Notes under the pieces: model-generated | The model's input: the letters and a program-made list of their open reading frames with translations, nothing else | What the model was told of the DNA's origin: nothing | Database searches by the model: none | Program-made: the position numbers and the translations under genes | In this document: positions 42,602-55,600 of the stretch, one piece after another | Numbering within the stretch: the first letter of the stretch is position 1 | Layout: every line of letters starts with the position of its first letter | Assembly (NCBI GenBank): GCA_900323505.1 | Contig: OOIN01000032.1 | Span: forward strand, 310,001 to 374,000 | DNA from: Ustilago trichophora | Lineage: Eukaryota; Basidiomycota; Ustilaginomycetes; Ustilaginales; Ustilaginaceae | Direction: 5' to 3' | Length of the DNA stretch: 64,000 bases

Positions 42602-45600
42602 ATGCCAGCTCGCTCCTCACTGCTGGTCTCGGCTTTGTCCAACGCTCCAAGACGGGCGGCTCACGGCAGCTTGCGGCTCACAGCTCGTCGACAGATCCGA
42701 TTAGCATCATCTTTGCACACCGTATACCAGCAGCATCCAATCAAGAAGAATTCAAAGGATGGACATCTGCTTTCACGAGTCTCGGGCCCTACTGACAAAC
42801 CACTCTGCGAGCTCTCCCTGAGCCAATTTTGGCAAGAGGCCGTCGCAGAGTACGCGGATCGTCCGGCACTCGTCTCGAAACACGAGCCAGCATCTCAGCA
42901 CGGAAAAGCCACCTCCAACTCGGATGATTGTATTCGCTGGTCGTATGGAGCCATGAATCAACACATCAAGAGTCTAGTGGCTGGTCTCCATCAGCTCGGT
43001 ATACGCAAGGGTGACCGAATTGCCGTTCTCATGATGAACTGCTCCGCCTATGGAGCGCTCCAATGGGCATGTGCAGAGGTTGGCGCCGTGTTGGTCACCC
43101 TCAACCCTGCCTACAGCACTTCTGAGCTTCGTCGTGCTATCGACCTCGTAGAAGCAACCACGCTTTTCATCGTTCCTTCTTTGCGCGGCACCAACTACCT
43201 CGACTCGATCCTCGAACTGCTTCCATCTCTTACAAGCTCCACTTCCACCTCTGGCGACCCCACCGTCCTGTCAGATGAATCTCTGCCCTGCTTGAAGCGC
43301 ATCGTGATGGTCGACAACCTCGACAACCGACCCAGGCGCTGGGAGAGCAATAGTGTGCTTGCACAGCAGGGTAAGAGCTTCGCCGATGCAATGTCGGTCC
43401 TCAATCACCGCGCCATCGATTACCGTGACCTTCTGGTTTCGTCAAAGTCTGCTGTACCCAAATCCGAGGTGCTCAATACAGACGTCATCAATCTGCAACT
43501 TACTTCGGGTACCACAGGAAAGCCCAAGGCTGTAGCCCTTACCTCGAGAAATCTGCTCAATAACGGTATCGCTATTGGCGACAATCTTAGATTTACACAA
43601 GAGGATCGACTGTGCAACATTCCTCCACTCTTCCACTGCTTCGGTCTCGTACTTGGAAACCTCGCTGCCTGGACTCACGGTGCATCGGTCGTGTACGCTG
43701 CCGAAGGATTCGACCCGCTAAGGTCTCTTCGAGCGGTTTCCGAGGAACGCTGCACGGCTATGCATGGTGTTCCGACCCACTTCATTGCTGAGCTTGAGCT
43801 GCTCGACTCGGCGCGAGAACATGCCGAGGATCCAGACCATTACCCTCTGCCCAAAGGAATGCTCGAAGGAGAGACGTTTGACTTTTCCTCCTTACGCACC
43901 GGTCTCACGAGGTAAGTCACAGCCGTGTATCACGTTCATGTGCTGCTTGCCCCCCGCATTCGTCCGACTTTACGCTCAACGTCTTTTTTTACGTATGTCT
44001 TTCTTGTCAATGCTACAGCGGATCTACGGTTCCCATCGCTTTGATGGAAGCGCTGGTAAGCCCAGGTAAGCTGGGTCTGCGCGAGCAGACAGTCGTCTAC
44101 GGCATGACGGAAACTTCTCCGGTCACTTTTGGGTGTGGTAAGTTGCGAGAAAAGGCTTGCTTCGAGCAATTGTAACGGTCAAAAGGACTCATGTAATTTT
44201 TCTTCGGCAATCTCGGCTTCTTGAAACAGATGTCGACGCTCCCATCGTCAGGAGATGTGAGACGGTGGGACGAGTCTACCCTCACGTCCATGCGAAAATT
44301 GTATCTCCCGACGATCCAACAGGGCAGCCTCTTCCCGTCGGACAACCGGGTGAGCTTTGTGTAAGTATCTTGGTGGGTTTCAAAGACAACAAAGGGACCT
44401 TTTCAGGCTGACGAAAAGGTGAATCTTTCCCATGCGATCCACCATTGCGCGCCGACCATGTCCGAAACTAGACCGCCGGATACGTCGTCATGGAGGGCTA
44501 CTGGAAGGATCCGCAGCGAACAGACGAAGCCATGGAGAGACACCCAGATGAACCCGACATTGTCTGGATGCGGACCGGTGACATTGGTATTATGGATGAA
44601 GAGGGCTATGTTCGCATCGTGGGTCGATCCAAGGACGTCATCATTCGCGGAGGTGAGTATCTTATCGCCAGACGAGGAAGTTACATCGAGAAAATTGAGC
44701 CAAAGATTGACGCCACCACCTGCGGTTCGTTCATCTTTTCGCCATCCGCTTTGGCTTGCGGATTCAAGGCGAAAACCTCTTCCCGCCCAACATCGAAAAG
44801 TAAGTTTGCACGCCCAGTCGGATGCATTTCGACCGCTTCATGAAGCTTCAACCTAGCGACCAATCACTGACATGTGCGAATCTCATTTGGCGATTGTCTT
44901 GACCATCAGCTGTATCGACCGCATGGAGGGTGTTGCCACCAACGCCGTTATCGCAGTGCCCGATGACAAGTATGGAGAGGTGAGTTATTATCAGATTCGG
45001 CTGCTGTCGGTCTTGGCGCCGAGAGTGCGCGGGAACAGTAAAGTCAAAGCATTCGAGTCGCTGCCGAATCTTGCAGTTGTGCGGATGGGTCTCGTGATTG
45101 GCATACTGACACAACGACCGATTCGGGATGTTTTTGCTTTTCTTTCCTCACTCGCACAGGCTGTGGGTGTCTTTGTTGCCAGATCGCACGCAGAGACACA
45201 CGTTACACCAGCAGACATCCGCGCCTATGTCAAGAAGCATGTCGGTGGACAAAGCGCCCCAGCTTGGGTTTGGTTCCTTGACGAAGATGGTGTTCCTGCC
45301 GAGTTCCCCAAGACTGCATCTGGCAAGATTCAAAAGGTGCGTTTCCAGCCGCGTGACAAGTGTCGCTCTCTGTGACTTTAGCAGGGTTGCTGCAAAGAAA
45401 GTGACAATCACGCTGACATGAATGCCTTCGCTCGCGTTCCTTTCGGTCTACGTTTGCCTATAACCTCGGCGTGGCTGCACTTGAAACCTTATCACTAACT
45501 TTGACCTTGCTCTTTTGCTTCGACACCTCTTGTCTTTCACGATCCGTTCTCAGGTCATCCTTCGCGACTGGGCCAAGGACTTGGCCGCAAAGAGTCAGGG

Positions 45601-45619
45601 CAAAGTTGACAGAGTTTAG
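42602..45619 (+). CDS. Acyl-CoA synthetase (AMP-binding, ACSF2-like), probably mitochondrial
   Basis: An adenylate-forming fatty acid or carboxylic acid-CoA ligase. I model eight exons: 42602-43911, 44019-44137, 44230-44360, 44472-44652, 44769-44799, 44910-44979, 45160-45336 and 45554-45619, giving 694 residues with every junction in frame. The N-terminus is Arg/Ser-rich with no acid for 50 residues, like a mitochondrial presequence. The AMP-binding motifs appear in order: NLQLTSGTTGKPKAVALTSR (P-loop), PPLFHCFG, VYGMTETSPVTFG (adenine motif), the MRTGDIGIMDEEGYVRIVGR hinge, and RGGENLFPPNIE built across a 31-nt exon. The catalytic Lys is in PKTASGKIQK near the end. The C-terminus (KVDRV) is not a peroxisomal signal. 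Substrate length is not predictable here. Intron 6 (180 nt) has no in-frame stop. Confidence 0.88.
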
Positions 45620-46418
45620 ACCTTTCCGCCCTCTTTCCAACACAATCACATGTATTATCTCCCGAAAAATTATCAAGACAGAATTGTACTACCTCGTATC
45701 TGGAAGCCGAAGCTTTCTCGAATGCTTGACCCCGAATCCTTCTCCAGTGCTGCGTTCACTCGACAATCTGGAACGATTGTCACCACGAGCGAAGCATCTT
45801 CGGTCTATCAGTCCCAGCCGACCGTCTTTCCCCGCCCTGATCTGCATTCGCCTCCTTTGAACAACGCATCCCAGGTGCCTGTTCATGTAGATCGTCCATC
45901 ATCGAAATGCCTTTCCGGCGCCTTTCATCTCGACGCACCAGCCATGTTCAACATTGCTCAGCCGAGTTGCCAGCCTCTGGTTCTGTCTCTATCATGCAAT
46001 CATGCGGGCGCCAACGAAGTGGTACAGACCCTCCGTACTGTCTTGGAGCAACCATGCATCGGCTCGTCGCAAATCTCAAGGGCAATCCGCTTTTCTACCC
46101 GTTTCTTTTGCCGACTCGTGCAAGGCACCTGCAATGTGCCTAGGTCTTCTCGGCCCACGACCTCTGGGTGCTGCATTATCTACTTTGCTCCTGCCAAGGA
46201 AGCCTCGCTTCTTCATATCAACCATGCCGTATTTAGGGCCACACACTTGTTTTGATCTTTCCCCGTCGTCACCGTCTTCATCACGCCTCCTTTGAACAGC
46301 AATCCGTATTACCTTCGACACAGCCCTGCACCTCTCTTGACTCCAGCTTCCACAGTGCCAACCTTGCCATAGGCAACGACACGACTTGACAACCACCGCT
46401 CTTTCTTTGTCGTTGGAC
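45620..46418 (+). promoter_or_regulatory. Promoter/leader of the first Zn2Cys6 gene
   Basis: Pyrimidine-rich plus strand with a 201-codon open frame at 45650-46255. That frame has no domain and is in leader-like sequence, so I do not call it a gene. Upstream start codons in it could act as uORFs. Confidence 0.45.
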
Positions 46419-49400
46419 ATGTCGAGCCAGAGGAACAACGGAGCAGATGGGAGACGCTCATGCAACTTCTGGTGTGTTCCTCAGACCCTCTACAGCCTCC
46501 AAATATTTCGACGACGCGTGCTGACCACCTTGTCTCTGCTCTCGAATCCCTATAGCCGCGGAAGAAAGATGAAGTAAGTCCACCAGAGCATCCAATATCC
46601 GAGGTGCCATCACGAGACTTTCTTGCCGAGCTCTTCAGCTGACTGAAGCGTTTCATCGTCTGATCGTGTGATGGTGTGCAGATGTTCGGGGCACAAGCCC
46701 TGGTGCAACAATTGCAAGGAGAAGAATAAGCCCTGTAAGTCTTTAGTTGCCTTCGCCATCTTCGGACTGCAGAACTCGCTCAACTAAGCAATATGCAATT
46801 CTGCCTGCGCCCCGGCCCCCATAGGCATTTATGAAAGTGGATCGACCATTGTTAAGGGAGAACCAGTGGTGACGTCCCTTGCAGAGAACTTCGCAGCTAG
46901 GGCTTTGCATCTCCCTAGTTTTTCTCGCAACGTCACTCTGCTCGACGAGCTCAGATCTTGCTACGATGTAAGTTGTGTGACGATCCACGCGTGGCCGTGT
47001 ATCTTCTTGCGCAGCTCTCTGATGCGTTGCCGTCCTTTCTTCCTCGATGTTGGGACTGTAGAGCCTCTGGAATGGGAATCAGGCTTGCTGGTCCTTCGGC
47101 AGGGCCATTTCGACGACTCAAGGCCAACAGTATGCAGCTACCGTCGATGTGAGTTCTCCTCTTGTTCTTGACGGTCTCCCGAATCTCCACGCTTGGAAGT
47201 ATGGTATGAATGTTAACGTGCACATCTATTTAAATATGCAGTACCAGCATGGGCTCTCTCAGATGATGACGATAACCATCGACTCCCTCGTAAGTAGAGC
47301 TGCAACTTGTCTCGAGAAGTATCGCACGAAGCTGCAGGACAAAGGGCTGACCATGCGGCCTTCGATGGCAAGCGCACTTCAGGCTGTCGAATCTCTACCC
47401 TTTGGAAACCGCCTCCAAGTGCCAAGGACCACTGTGTCTCCTTATCAGGGCCATCTCCTTGACGACTTCGACTTCGCCAAGTAAGGATCATACAAACACG
47501 TCTGCGAAACGCAGAGGGATGACTGATCCTCGTTTAGCCTTTTCTGCGTTACATACCGCGGCTTGTCTTTTACATGACAGCCATTCACAATCGTCGCAAA
47601 GCAAATACAGCGAAGCGGAGCTTCTACGACATGCAGAGCTGTACAATCTGGCCTTTGCCAGCCACCCTTTCCTTTCCACGATTGTATCTCGAACTGTACG
47701 TACAAGTTGTAGTCGAGACTTTCATGGCGACAATGAACGCCTCTTTGACCTCACGATTGCTTTCTCTGTCTGATCGTCCCTTTACACAGCTTTTCCTTGC
47801 GAGCGTCGACGACAAAGAGCACAATAGAGTGCTTTACGACGCTATCCTCATTGCCGGACATGGGCTCAAAGAAAAGGTCTCGTTTCATCCGCGTGGCACA
47901 GATACCGAGCCCTATGGGCTGCCCGATCTCGACTGCCTCATTAGGAGGACCACCAACGCCCTCTACAAGACCAAGCTGGGCGGACTTAAGTCAGCTGGTG
48001 TTCAGACCTGTGTGCAAGCCAGCATGCTCTTGGCTTGGCACGAGCTTGCACTAGGCCTCGTCAGGTAAGTATCACAGAGGAAGCAACTCGACGTCGTCAG
48101 GTGATCGGGAGCTGACGATCTGTTCTCATTGTTCCCGTTTGCATAGGCGAGCATCAACATGGTGGTCATTCATACGAGGCCTGATCCTCAAGATCAGGTA
48201 TCTAAGGGAGAAGGAGGATTCGTATGGGTGCTCTGTTAATGGTATCGATAAGCGTTCGATTGTCGACGAGGAGCTAGGCAACATGCACACTGTCTCACAG
48301 CTTGTCGTGCTCTGGTTTGATCAGCACTTTGGACCTATATCCTTGCAACACCCGCTCAACCCTTTCTTAACATCAGTGCACGTCACGGCTACGACGCAAT
48401 CCTCTTTGATCGGGGCGCTCGATAAGAGCATGGGCAAGATCTCGGCGTCAGAAGGCTACGCAAGGTCATGTGCGCTTTTATGCCGTATCGAGCGGATTCT
48501 CCCAAGCCTTGTCGCAATTCATGGTGATGCGAAGATGAGCAACGCCCAGTGGACCTCGACTGCTGGCATCGAGAGGGCATTGGACAACAAAGTCTCGGCA
48601 ATCTTGGCTCAGGCTGGAGCCTCTGAGTCGGATCTGACCGCTGAAACGATCTCAGCTTCGGTGGTCTCTTTCACCGCGCTTCTGGCCTGCTTCTCTTCGA
48701 GGGAGTCTACTACCAGAATTGGTCAACAAAGGGCCAAGAACATGATCAGTGCCTGCGCATGCGTCGCACTCCACCTTCGAGGTCCATTCGGTAGCCCTTC
48801 AAGCACAGTTGACAATATGATGTCGAACCATTCGTCGTCGACCAGGGCGAGCATGGAGGAAGGCATGAACGAATGTCTGGTCGCACTGACCATGATCGAG
48901 ACCGTCGCGTTCCTCTTCGAATGCCTCTTGGCGTCCACAGACCCTGGAGAAAATTCCGACGCAGACTACAGCGATCAGGACGAAGGTCGTTACCGGCTCA
49001 ACTTGACGAACGAGGCCAAACAAGTCGTTGGACACAAGTTGGGCGAAATCATGGCCATCCTATGCACCCTGATCGACTGTTTCGACAATATTCCCAAGCG
49101 AGGAAAGAGGGCCAATCACATCTCGTGGCTCTTGGGCCACTTGCACAAGCGGCTCGAAGGCCTCAGTGTGCTGCCAGACGTGTCGTTTGCTCTCGAGATC
49201 TCAAAGCGGTCGATGGAGCCTTCGCAGGTCACCGCTGGAGAATCATGCGTGGGCTTGGTTCCAGCTGGAACGGTGCCTCTGCATTGTGCGTCTATCCCTG
49301 CGATGATGACCTCGACACAACATTCGCCAGTAACGCCTCCTCCGACTTTTGGCGCAGTTCCACCTGATAATGCTTTTCATGTTTCCTACGACGCACCCCT

Positions 49401-50451
49401 TTACTCGAATCAGCACGGACCTCCGCCACCGCCAGGACGTGTTGGATACGGCCCGGGCCCGATCCAGATGGGACGGAATAGCTCCCATGACGGAGGCGGA
49501 ATGATCAACATTATGTACTCGCATGGTACCTGGTGCCCGGAGGACCGCTTTGCCGACCAAGCTCGAGCGCCGAGGTACTGGGAACCACTCAACTTGCTTG
49601 GCATGGAGATGATGGCTTCGACGGCAAATGAGTCTCCAACAGCTGCTGCTGCGTTCACCGATGGACCGCGTCAATTCGGACAAGGCATAGTGGAGCCTGT
49701 ACATCCGTACGACTCCGGAGGTGGCACGTTACGAGTCATACATGGTTGCAGTGACAGCAGACTCATGTCTACAGTACCGAGTCACACTAGCCACATGGCC
49801 GAAATGGACAGGCAAGGGCTTGAAACCTACGCGACGCAAGAACAACGAGCGTGGATGCGTCATGAGCCGTGGCGCGACCGCTCGACTCCATCCAGAAATG
49901 CTTGCGAGGCTCATGGCGTTGAGCCACGGAACAAGAGAGCCCGAGTGGAGGCTCCGATGTCGCGCCAAGTGTTTTCAATGTCAACCGAGGTGGTGAGAAG
50001 CGGTGAGGTGGCGAGTGTAGGTTGTCAGTCGTCCAATGGCAACGATGTAGTGAGCTACGAATCTACTAGGGTGATGGTGAGGTCCCAGAGAAGGATGGCA
50101 AGTGTTGATACGCAGACAGCGCATCCGTCTCTAGGTGTGTACAGCTCGATGATGCCTGCAGCGGAAGCATTGGCGTCGATCCAGCGAATCGAGCCTCTGA
50201 CCGAGGACATGCATGTTAACGTACCTGCTGGGATACAGAGAACGAGAAAAAGGGAGCGGGCTTGCAACGAACCGAGCTTCAGCGCCAAGATCACGTCTTT
50301 GTGCGAGGAAGAGAGCTCTGATGAAGAAGAGAAGGAGTCAGAGAAGGAAGGGGACGATGTCGATGGTGAATACGAAGTGGATGACGAGGCAGAAGACAAT
50401 GATGAAGTCGAAAGGATTGGCACGATTGAGCATACGTCTCAGCGGAGCTAA
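46419..50451 (+). CDS. Zn2Cys6 fungal transcription factor with microexon-split zinc cluster
   Basis: A 1095-residue nuclear regulator assembled from nine exons: 46419-46471, 46556-46573, 46682-46734, 46825-46967, 47062-47148, 47242-47480, 47581-47695, 47790-48064 and 48147-50451. Splicing restores a textbook zinc cluster, CNFCRGRKMKCSGHKPWC then NNC and KEKNKPC, at about residues 15-42; without splicing none of the pieces is recognisable. The second Cys codon is split between exons 1 and 2, and exon 2 is only 18 nt. The middle (about 60-600) is helical, with sequences such as LLRHAELYNLAFASHPFLST and NRVLYDAILIAGHGLKEKV that resemble fungal-specific regulatory domains. The C-terminal third is disordered, rich in Pro/Gly/Ser, and ends in a strongly acidic tail that could be an activation domain. 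Target genes are unknown. An alternative start at 46386 would add 11 residues. Confidence 0.82.
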
Positions 50452-52638
50452 CAAAGCGAATTGAGAAGGTCTAGATCTAAGCGGCACTCGATGACCCCCG
50501 ATTGCAGCAGCCATATCATCAATGTAAGATAGACTCTGTGAATTTCGATTAGCTACATGTTGTCAAGATTATAGTAGAGCCATAACCTCACAGAGGTAAT
50601 GCTGCCCTGGGCGAAATATCAAGATGCGGGATTGCAAAGATGTAAGAGCGGCGGTGTTTGAGGAGAACACTCTGGCGGCTATGTACTGTGAGTAGTACAC
50701 GGGCAGGGGATGCATGTAGTACCGGGGTTGCAGAGAGGACGACGTGTGTGGGGCCGGGGCCCGGAAAGTTGCCGGGTGACGTTTTTTGGCGGAGGAGGGA
50801 TGTGTATAGCGTGGCAGGCAAGCGAGAGTGAGTGGCGAAGACGACGTGGGACTCCTAGTGTGAGAGAGAGGCTGCACAAACTGACTGCGAGAGATGAAGG
50901 TTGGGGTGACATCGGGAATCTCTCATTATTTTTTTTTGTGTGTTTCTATTGAAAGGGTGCAAAGAGCACAAGCAGAGCAAGACTTGCTCACGACCGTGTG
51001 CATTTTGCGTGAGAACGGGATGCGAAGCACGATTTCGGAAATCTCTATTTTTTTTTTCTTTTTTATTTTTTGTAATTTTATATATTTTATTTTTTCCCCC
51101 TCTCTGTCTCCTTTTCCGCTTCCCACACCGAAAAAAAAAAGAGCAGCTTCGAGTCATCACTAGGTGGGAATCATTTCCCACAGATCGACAAGTTGTCTTG
51201 TTGCCTTTGCGATGTTGCTGACAGCAATGGGAACGGCGAGTGTCGATCATCGGGTTGAGTATAGCAAGCATTGCGGCAAGCGTATTCCTTGTTGGCAGTG
51301 TGTGGGGCAATGATTAGAAAACAGAAGGGAAAAAAAAAAAGAAAAAGGAAGAAGAAAAAGAAAGGAGGATGCCTGAAAGTGGTTGTCGGGTGCATTCAAT
51401 CCGAGCGCATGGTGGCCTTGTTTGTGTTGTCGATGCTGCTCGTCGTGGAGTTGTGGTTGATTGGTTAAATGAATGGTGAAAAAGAGCTTGATTGGCTGTG
51501 CCCGCAACTCATGTTCAGCCTTCGGTGTCCATAGCACTTTTATAAAGTTTAGTTTAATTATATATATTTTTGGACTCGGCATAGAAACAGAGAGAGAGAG
51601 AAAGTGTGGACCCGCGCTGGCTCTACTGTGCTCTCTCTCCGCTTTTGTCTTCTGAGTGCGGAGTGAACGACGCTAACCGGCGCAAAGACACGGACCATGC
51701 CGACTGCATCAGTCACCACCGTGGGACCGTAGGGATATATCTCAACTCGCTTTCAGACATGTTTCGACGAAATGTACCACTTGAATAATCTCTTGGATTT
51801 CAACAAGACGGTTGTGCCGTTGACAAAGTATGTGCAACAGGGCGGCGGAGAAGCTTAGATACTGCATAGTACAGTAGTTGCGCACACTCAAGTTGAACGG
51901 CGGAATCCTGCCTTGAACTCAAAAGAATCAGTCCCCACTCTGTGTCTCTCTCTTTACTTGATGCATTTCGGCCCACCGCTGTGGTTTCCCGTCAATGGAC
52001 CTCCTCCTCTTCTTCGCCACCCACCACCATACCTTCCTGTCTACCCACCCACTTGTGTCTCGAAACAGTATCCATCCATCGTCTTCCGACCTCTTGCTTA
52101 CATCCATACCACATCCGGTCATTGCAAAAGCCAACGTGTCCGCCCTTCATCACCAATCCAACCTCGACTCCAGACATCCACGCGACATCCTCTCTTCTCA
52201 TTTGCTCCCCCATCCCTCCTTCTGGTTCCATCTCCCATAGATCCGCATTCTTTTGGTCATTCTCTCCCAGACCCACCGTCCCTCTTTGCAATTCTGCAAC
52301 CAAGCTCATCTCAGTCGGCAAATGCCAAGAAGCGACGCGTACCAGCCTTGACAGCAAAAGCTTTTCTACTCAAACGCCAAGACCAAACCACTCCCACCTC
52401 ATCTCGCAAGAGCTGCTACCTCTTCGTATGCGCTCACCAGCATCTACTTAAGCGCTTCGGTTCCATCTTTTGCTCGCGTTTCGACATTGTTTTCCTCTTC
52501 ATCACCCCTCTTCGCCACTTGCTCATCCTAGATTCATCACAATCTCCCAGCAATGAATCTCTAAAGCGTCAACCGCTGCGTCCCGTATTTTCCGTACAAG
52601 TTTGTCAACCTCGGATATCCTAATTCAACCCTCCTAGA
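50452..52638. other. Intergenic region and long leader of the second Zn2Cys6 gene
   Basis: About 2.2 kb. From 50920 to 51370 there are several T-runs and A-runs. A short TACAGTAG motif lies near 51868. From about 51910 the plus strand is pyrimidine-rich, with a 236-codon low-complexity frame (51913-52623) that stops 15 nt before the next gene. I read this as leader. No gene is supported. Confidence 0.55.
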
Positions 52639-55600
52639 TTGCCTCCCACCATGGCTTCCTCAGCCATGATGGCTGCCGCCGAGACTTTGGCATCCGTCGC
52701 ATCCGCCGGTCCTTCCACACCAGCTCAAGAGCCCGCCACTTCCTCGAAAAACAGAAACCCTCACGCTTCCGCCTCAACTTCTGAGCCCAAAAAGCGCACT
52801 CGTCCCGTCAGCGCCTGTGAAGCCTGTCGCGCCAAAAAGGTACGCTGCCTTCTCTCGCCCGACGCTCCCGTCTGCCAGAACTGTCTCGCATCGGGCAAAC
52901 AGTGTCTTTTTCGAGTCGACGACCTGGCTCCCGCCCTCCGAGCCGCCCGTTTCGCCCATTGTGGTCCTCCCAGCGCCAATGCCAGAACCATTGCCTCCAA
53001 AAAGGCCACCAAAGGTACCTCTCGCAAGTCACAAGACGACGCCGATGACTCCACCAAGCCCAAACCGCCAAAACGCAAAAAGTCCGACGAAGACAGTGAA
53101 GCTAGTGATCTCAAAGCAAACGATGCTGCCGCTGAAGCTGCCGCCTTGTCTTCCACGGGCAAGCAAAAGGCCAAAGCTGTCTTCCGCTCCTTTGCCAATC
53201 CCACCAATCTCGCTGCGCCTTTGCCAGTGCCAGTCACACCAACTTCACTCAAGATGTCGAATTCTACATCGTCCTCCTCGATAATGGCCTCATCGCCCAA
53301 AGCTTCGCATGCACAGATCTCGAGGATCCCTTCGTCCTCCACCTCGCGCCGCCGCTCCGAGACAGCATCCACCCATACAGACTCATTCGACAGAGACTTT
53401 GCATCATCCGGCCCTTCAGCACACGCTCTTCAAAAGCACCGTTTCAGCCATCCCACCATCACCGACCCACAAGGTAGCACCGTCGAAGCCTTTGCCCATT
53501 CGCACGACCCTTCCTACTATGGTCATCCCGTTCCAATCGCGTCGGGTCCAGGCGCAAGCCCAGCTGCCGGCGGTCCTTCCATCTTTTTGCAGCAACATTC
53601 ACCCAGCGACGGCAGTGTCTTCTCCAATAGATCAGGTCGCTCAGCCACCATCTTTACCGCGCCAAAGCCATTGAATGCCGCCCCAGTCGACGAGTATCAT
53701 TCGCGACGCAAGTTGTCCGCCCCTCATCCTCGAAGGCAGCCTAGTCAGCCTGTCGACCCCATGTCGCTAGAATACTACGGCCACCCTTCCGACCCAGCAT
53801 CCGTCAACAAGTTTCAAGAGCCAGATCGGCCTCCTGTTGAGCATCGATCATCGTATAATGAGATCGGCTCGCCGCGTCGTGGTGTCTCAGCCGAGCTTCG
53901 CGATGGCATCGAGAGGTGGCAGCGCAGCGGCGCCACGAGACCCGGCGCCGAGCACGAAGAGGTGGCAGTCGACGAGATGCCTGTTGCCCAGTCTCGTCCC
54001 AAGATCGTGCTCCCTTTCTTCCGATGGTTTGGTACCACCGCCAATACGCCTGGTTATAGAAAGATCAAGGTCGGTGTTCTCCAAGACTCGGAAGTGCCTG
54101 GTACCGATGAGTTGGCGCCAGCGTTAGAGTCCAATGACGCTCCGGACAATCAAACCAACTTTGGATTTACCATCCGTGATGATGACGACACACGCACACC
54201 CGGCAAGCCATTGGACGACTCGGTGCTTTCGCCCCACCCTGCGCGCATCTCCAGCCCTGGTCCGCGGTTTGAGAACAAAGCTTCCTCGTCCGTCACACGC
54301 GAGCTCTTTGAGATCAATCGCCCAAGATATCCAAGAAAGGACATTTTAGAGCATCTCGTCTCGCTCTTCCTAAGTCACTTCAAACCTTCTTGGTGCCCCT
54401 GGATGGAGGACGATGAGCTCAAGAACGGCGTTGAAAACGGATCCATGCCAGCAATCCTAGCGAATGCTGTATGCGCCGTCGCAGCTCGCTTTTCCAATCG
54501 CCCCGAGCTTCGCAAAGTAGCACGCAAATCGTCCGGGGATCCCTTCAGCGAGATGGCCAAGATTTTGATCATCCCGCTGCTCTCGTTTCCTTCCATCGAG
54601 GTGATAGAGGCGCTCATCTTGCTCAGTTATGCCGAGTTCGCAGCAGGGAGCGACTCGGGTCTCTGGATGTATGTCGGAATGGCGCTCAGGATGGCCCAGG
54701 ATCTTGGACTTCAGCACGAGGTCAGCATTCAAAGTATTCCCAACGAGAAGCATCAAGAGAAGGCGCGACTGCTCTTCTGGGCAGTTATTGGGCTCGACCG
54801 TATCACCACTTTTGGAACAGGACGACCGGTCTCGATCCGCGAGAGCGAGATTGACATTGAGCTGCCCAGACTGAGCGAAAGCAGCGATATGAAGGATGAG
54901 ACCGTGGTTTTCGGTCACGTTGTGCGCATCCTCATGCTACGAGGACGCATGGGTGAGCTTCTAAACAGGCGCGAACGAGAGGAGTCGCCCATCTCGGCAG
55001 AAACGACCAAGCGCGACCTTACACGTATGTGGTTCGAACTCGCACAGAGCTACTCTGACTTGCCTGCCAACCTTCACTTCAACGTGCAGACTTTCCAGAA
55101 GAGTGCTGCGCACAATCAGAGTCCTGGCTTTGTCTACTTGCACGTTCTCTTCCAGTCCACGATTGGGCTGCTGGATCGACCCGCCCTAATGAAAAAGTTT
55201 ACGGGTGACTCGGCTCCTCTGCTGCCATCGTTTGCACCTGCTGCCAGCGCCGCGGCTTCGAGGACCATTGCAGACATTCTTACGCTTGGTGATGCCTTTG
55301 ACGATCGCTGTATCACCGCCTCGCCCTACCTGGATCAGTTGGTTCTGCCTGCTGGTCGTTCGTTTGTCGCAGAGAGGGAAGCTGCACGCGAAGCACTTCG
55401 CAACATGGGTCACGGCACTACACCTGCTCCATCGCGGCCACCGTCACGAGGTGCAGGTCCACAGCAGCAGAGCCGCACAAGCGCTCTCGTCTCCACCAAG
55501 TCGTATGCCGAGATCAATTTGGGTGCATGTCAACGGATCCTGCAAAAGCTGCAGCAGTACTGGGCTGGTGCTTCGTGGCCTCTGCGTGCGCTGGAGCAGG

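Noticed and set aside
44388..44396. ACAAAGGGA, a pheromone response element match
   Set aside because: It lies inside an intron of the acyl-CoA synthetase gene, not in a promoter, and a single match has little weight.
45337..45376. Possible cryptic peroxisomal signal by retention of the last acyl-CoA synthetase intron
   Set aside because: Retention ends in RSL, which does not fit the usual PTS1 consensus because the first position is Arg; the normal end (DRV) does not fit either.
45650..46255. 201-codon frame before the first Zn2Cys6 gene
   Set aside because: No domain, leader-like composition, and no splice path that joins it in frame to the zinc cluster exon.
51913..52623. 236-codon frame in phase with the second Zn2Cys6 gene
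   Set aside because: It is pyrimidine-rich leader sequence. The stop (TAA followed by TTC) is not a leaky context, and the next ATG is only 15 nt away.
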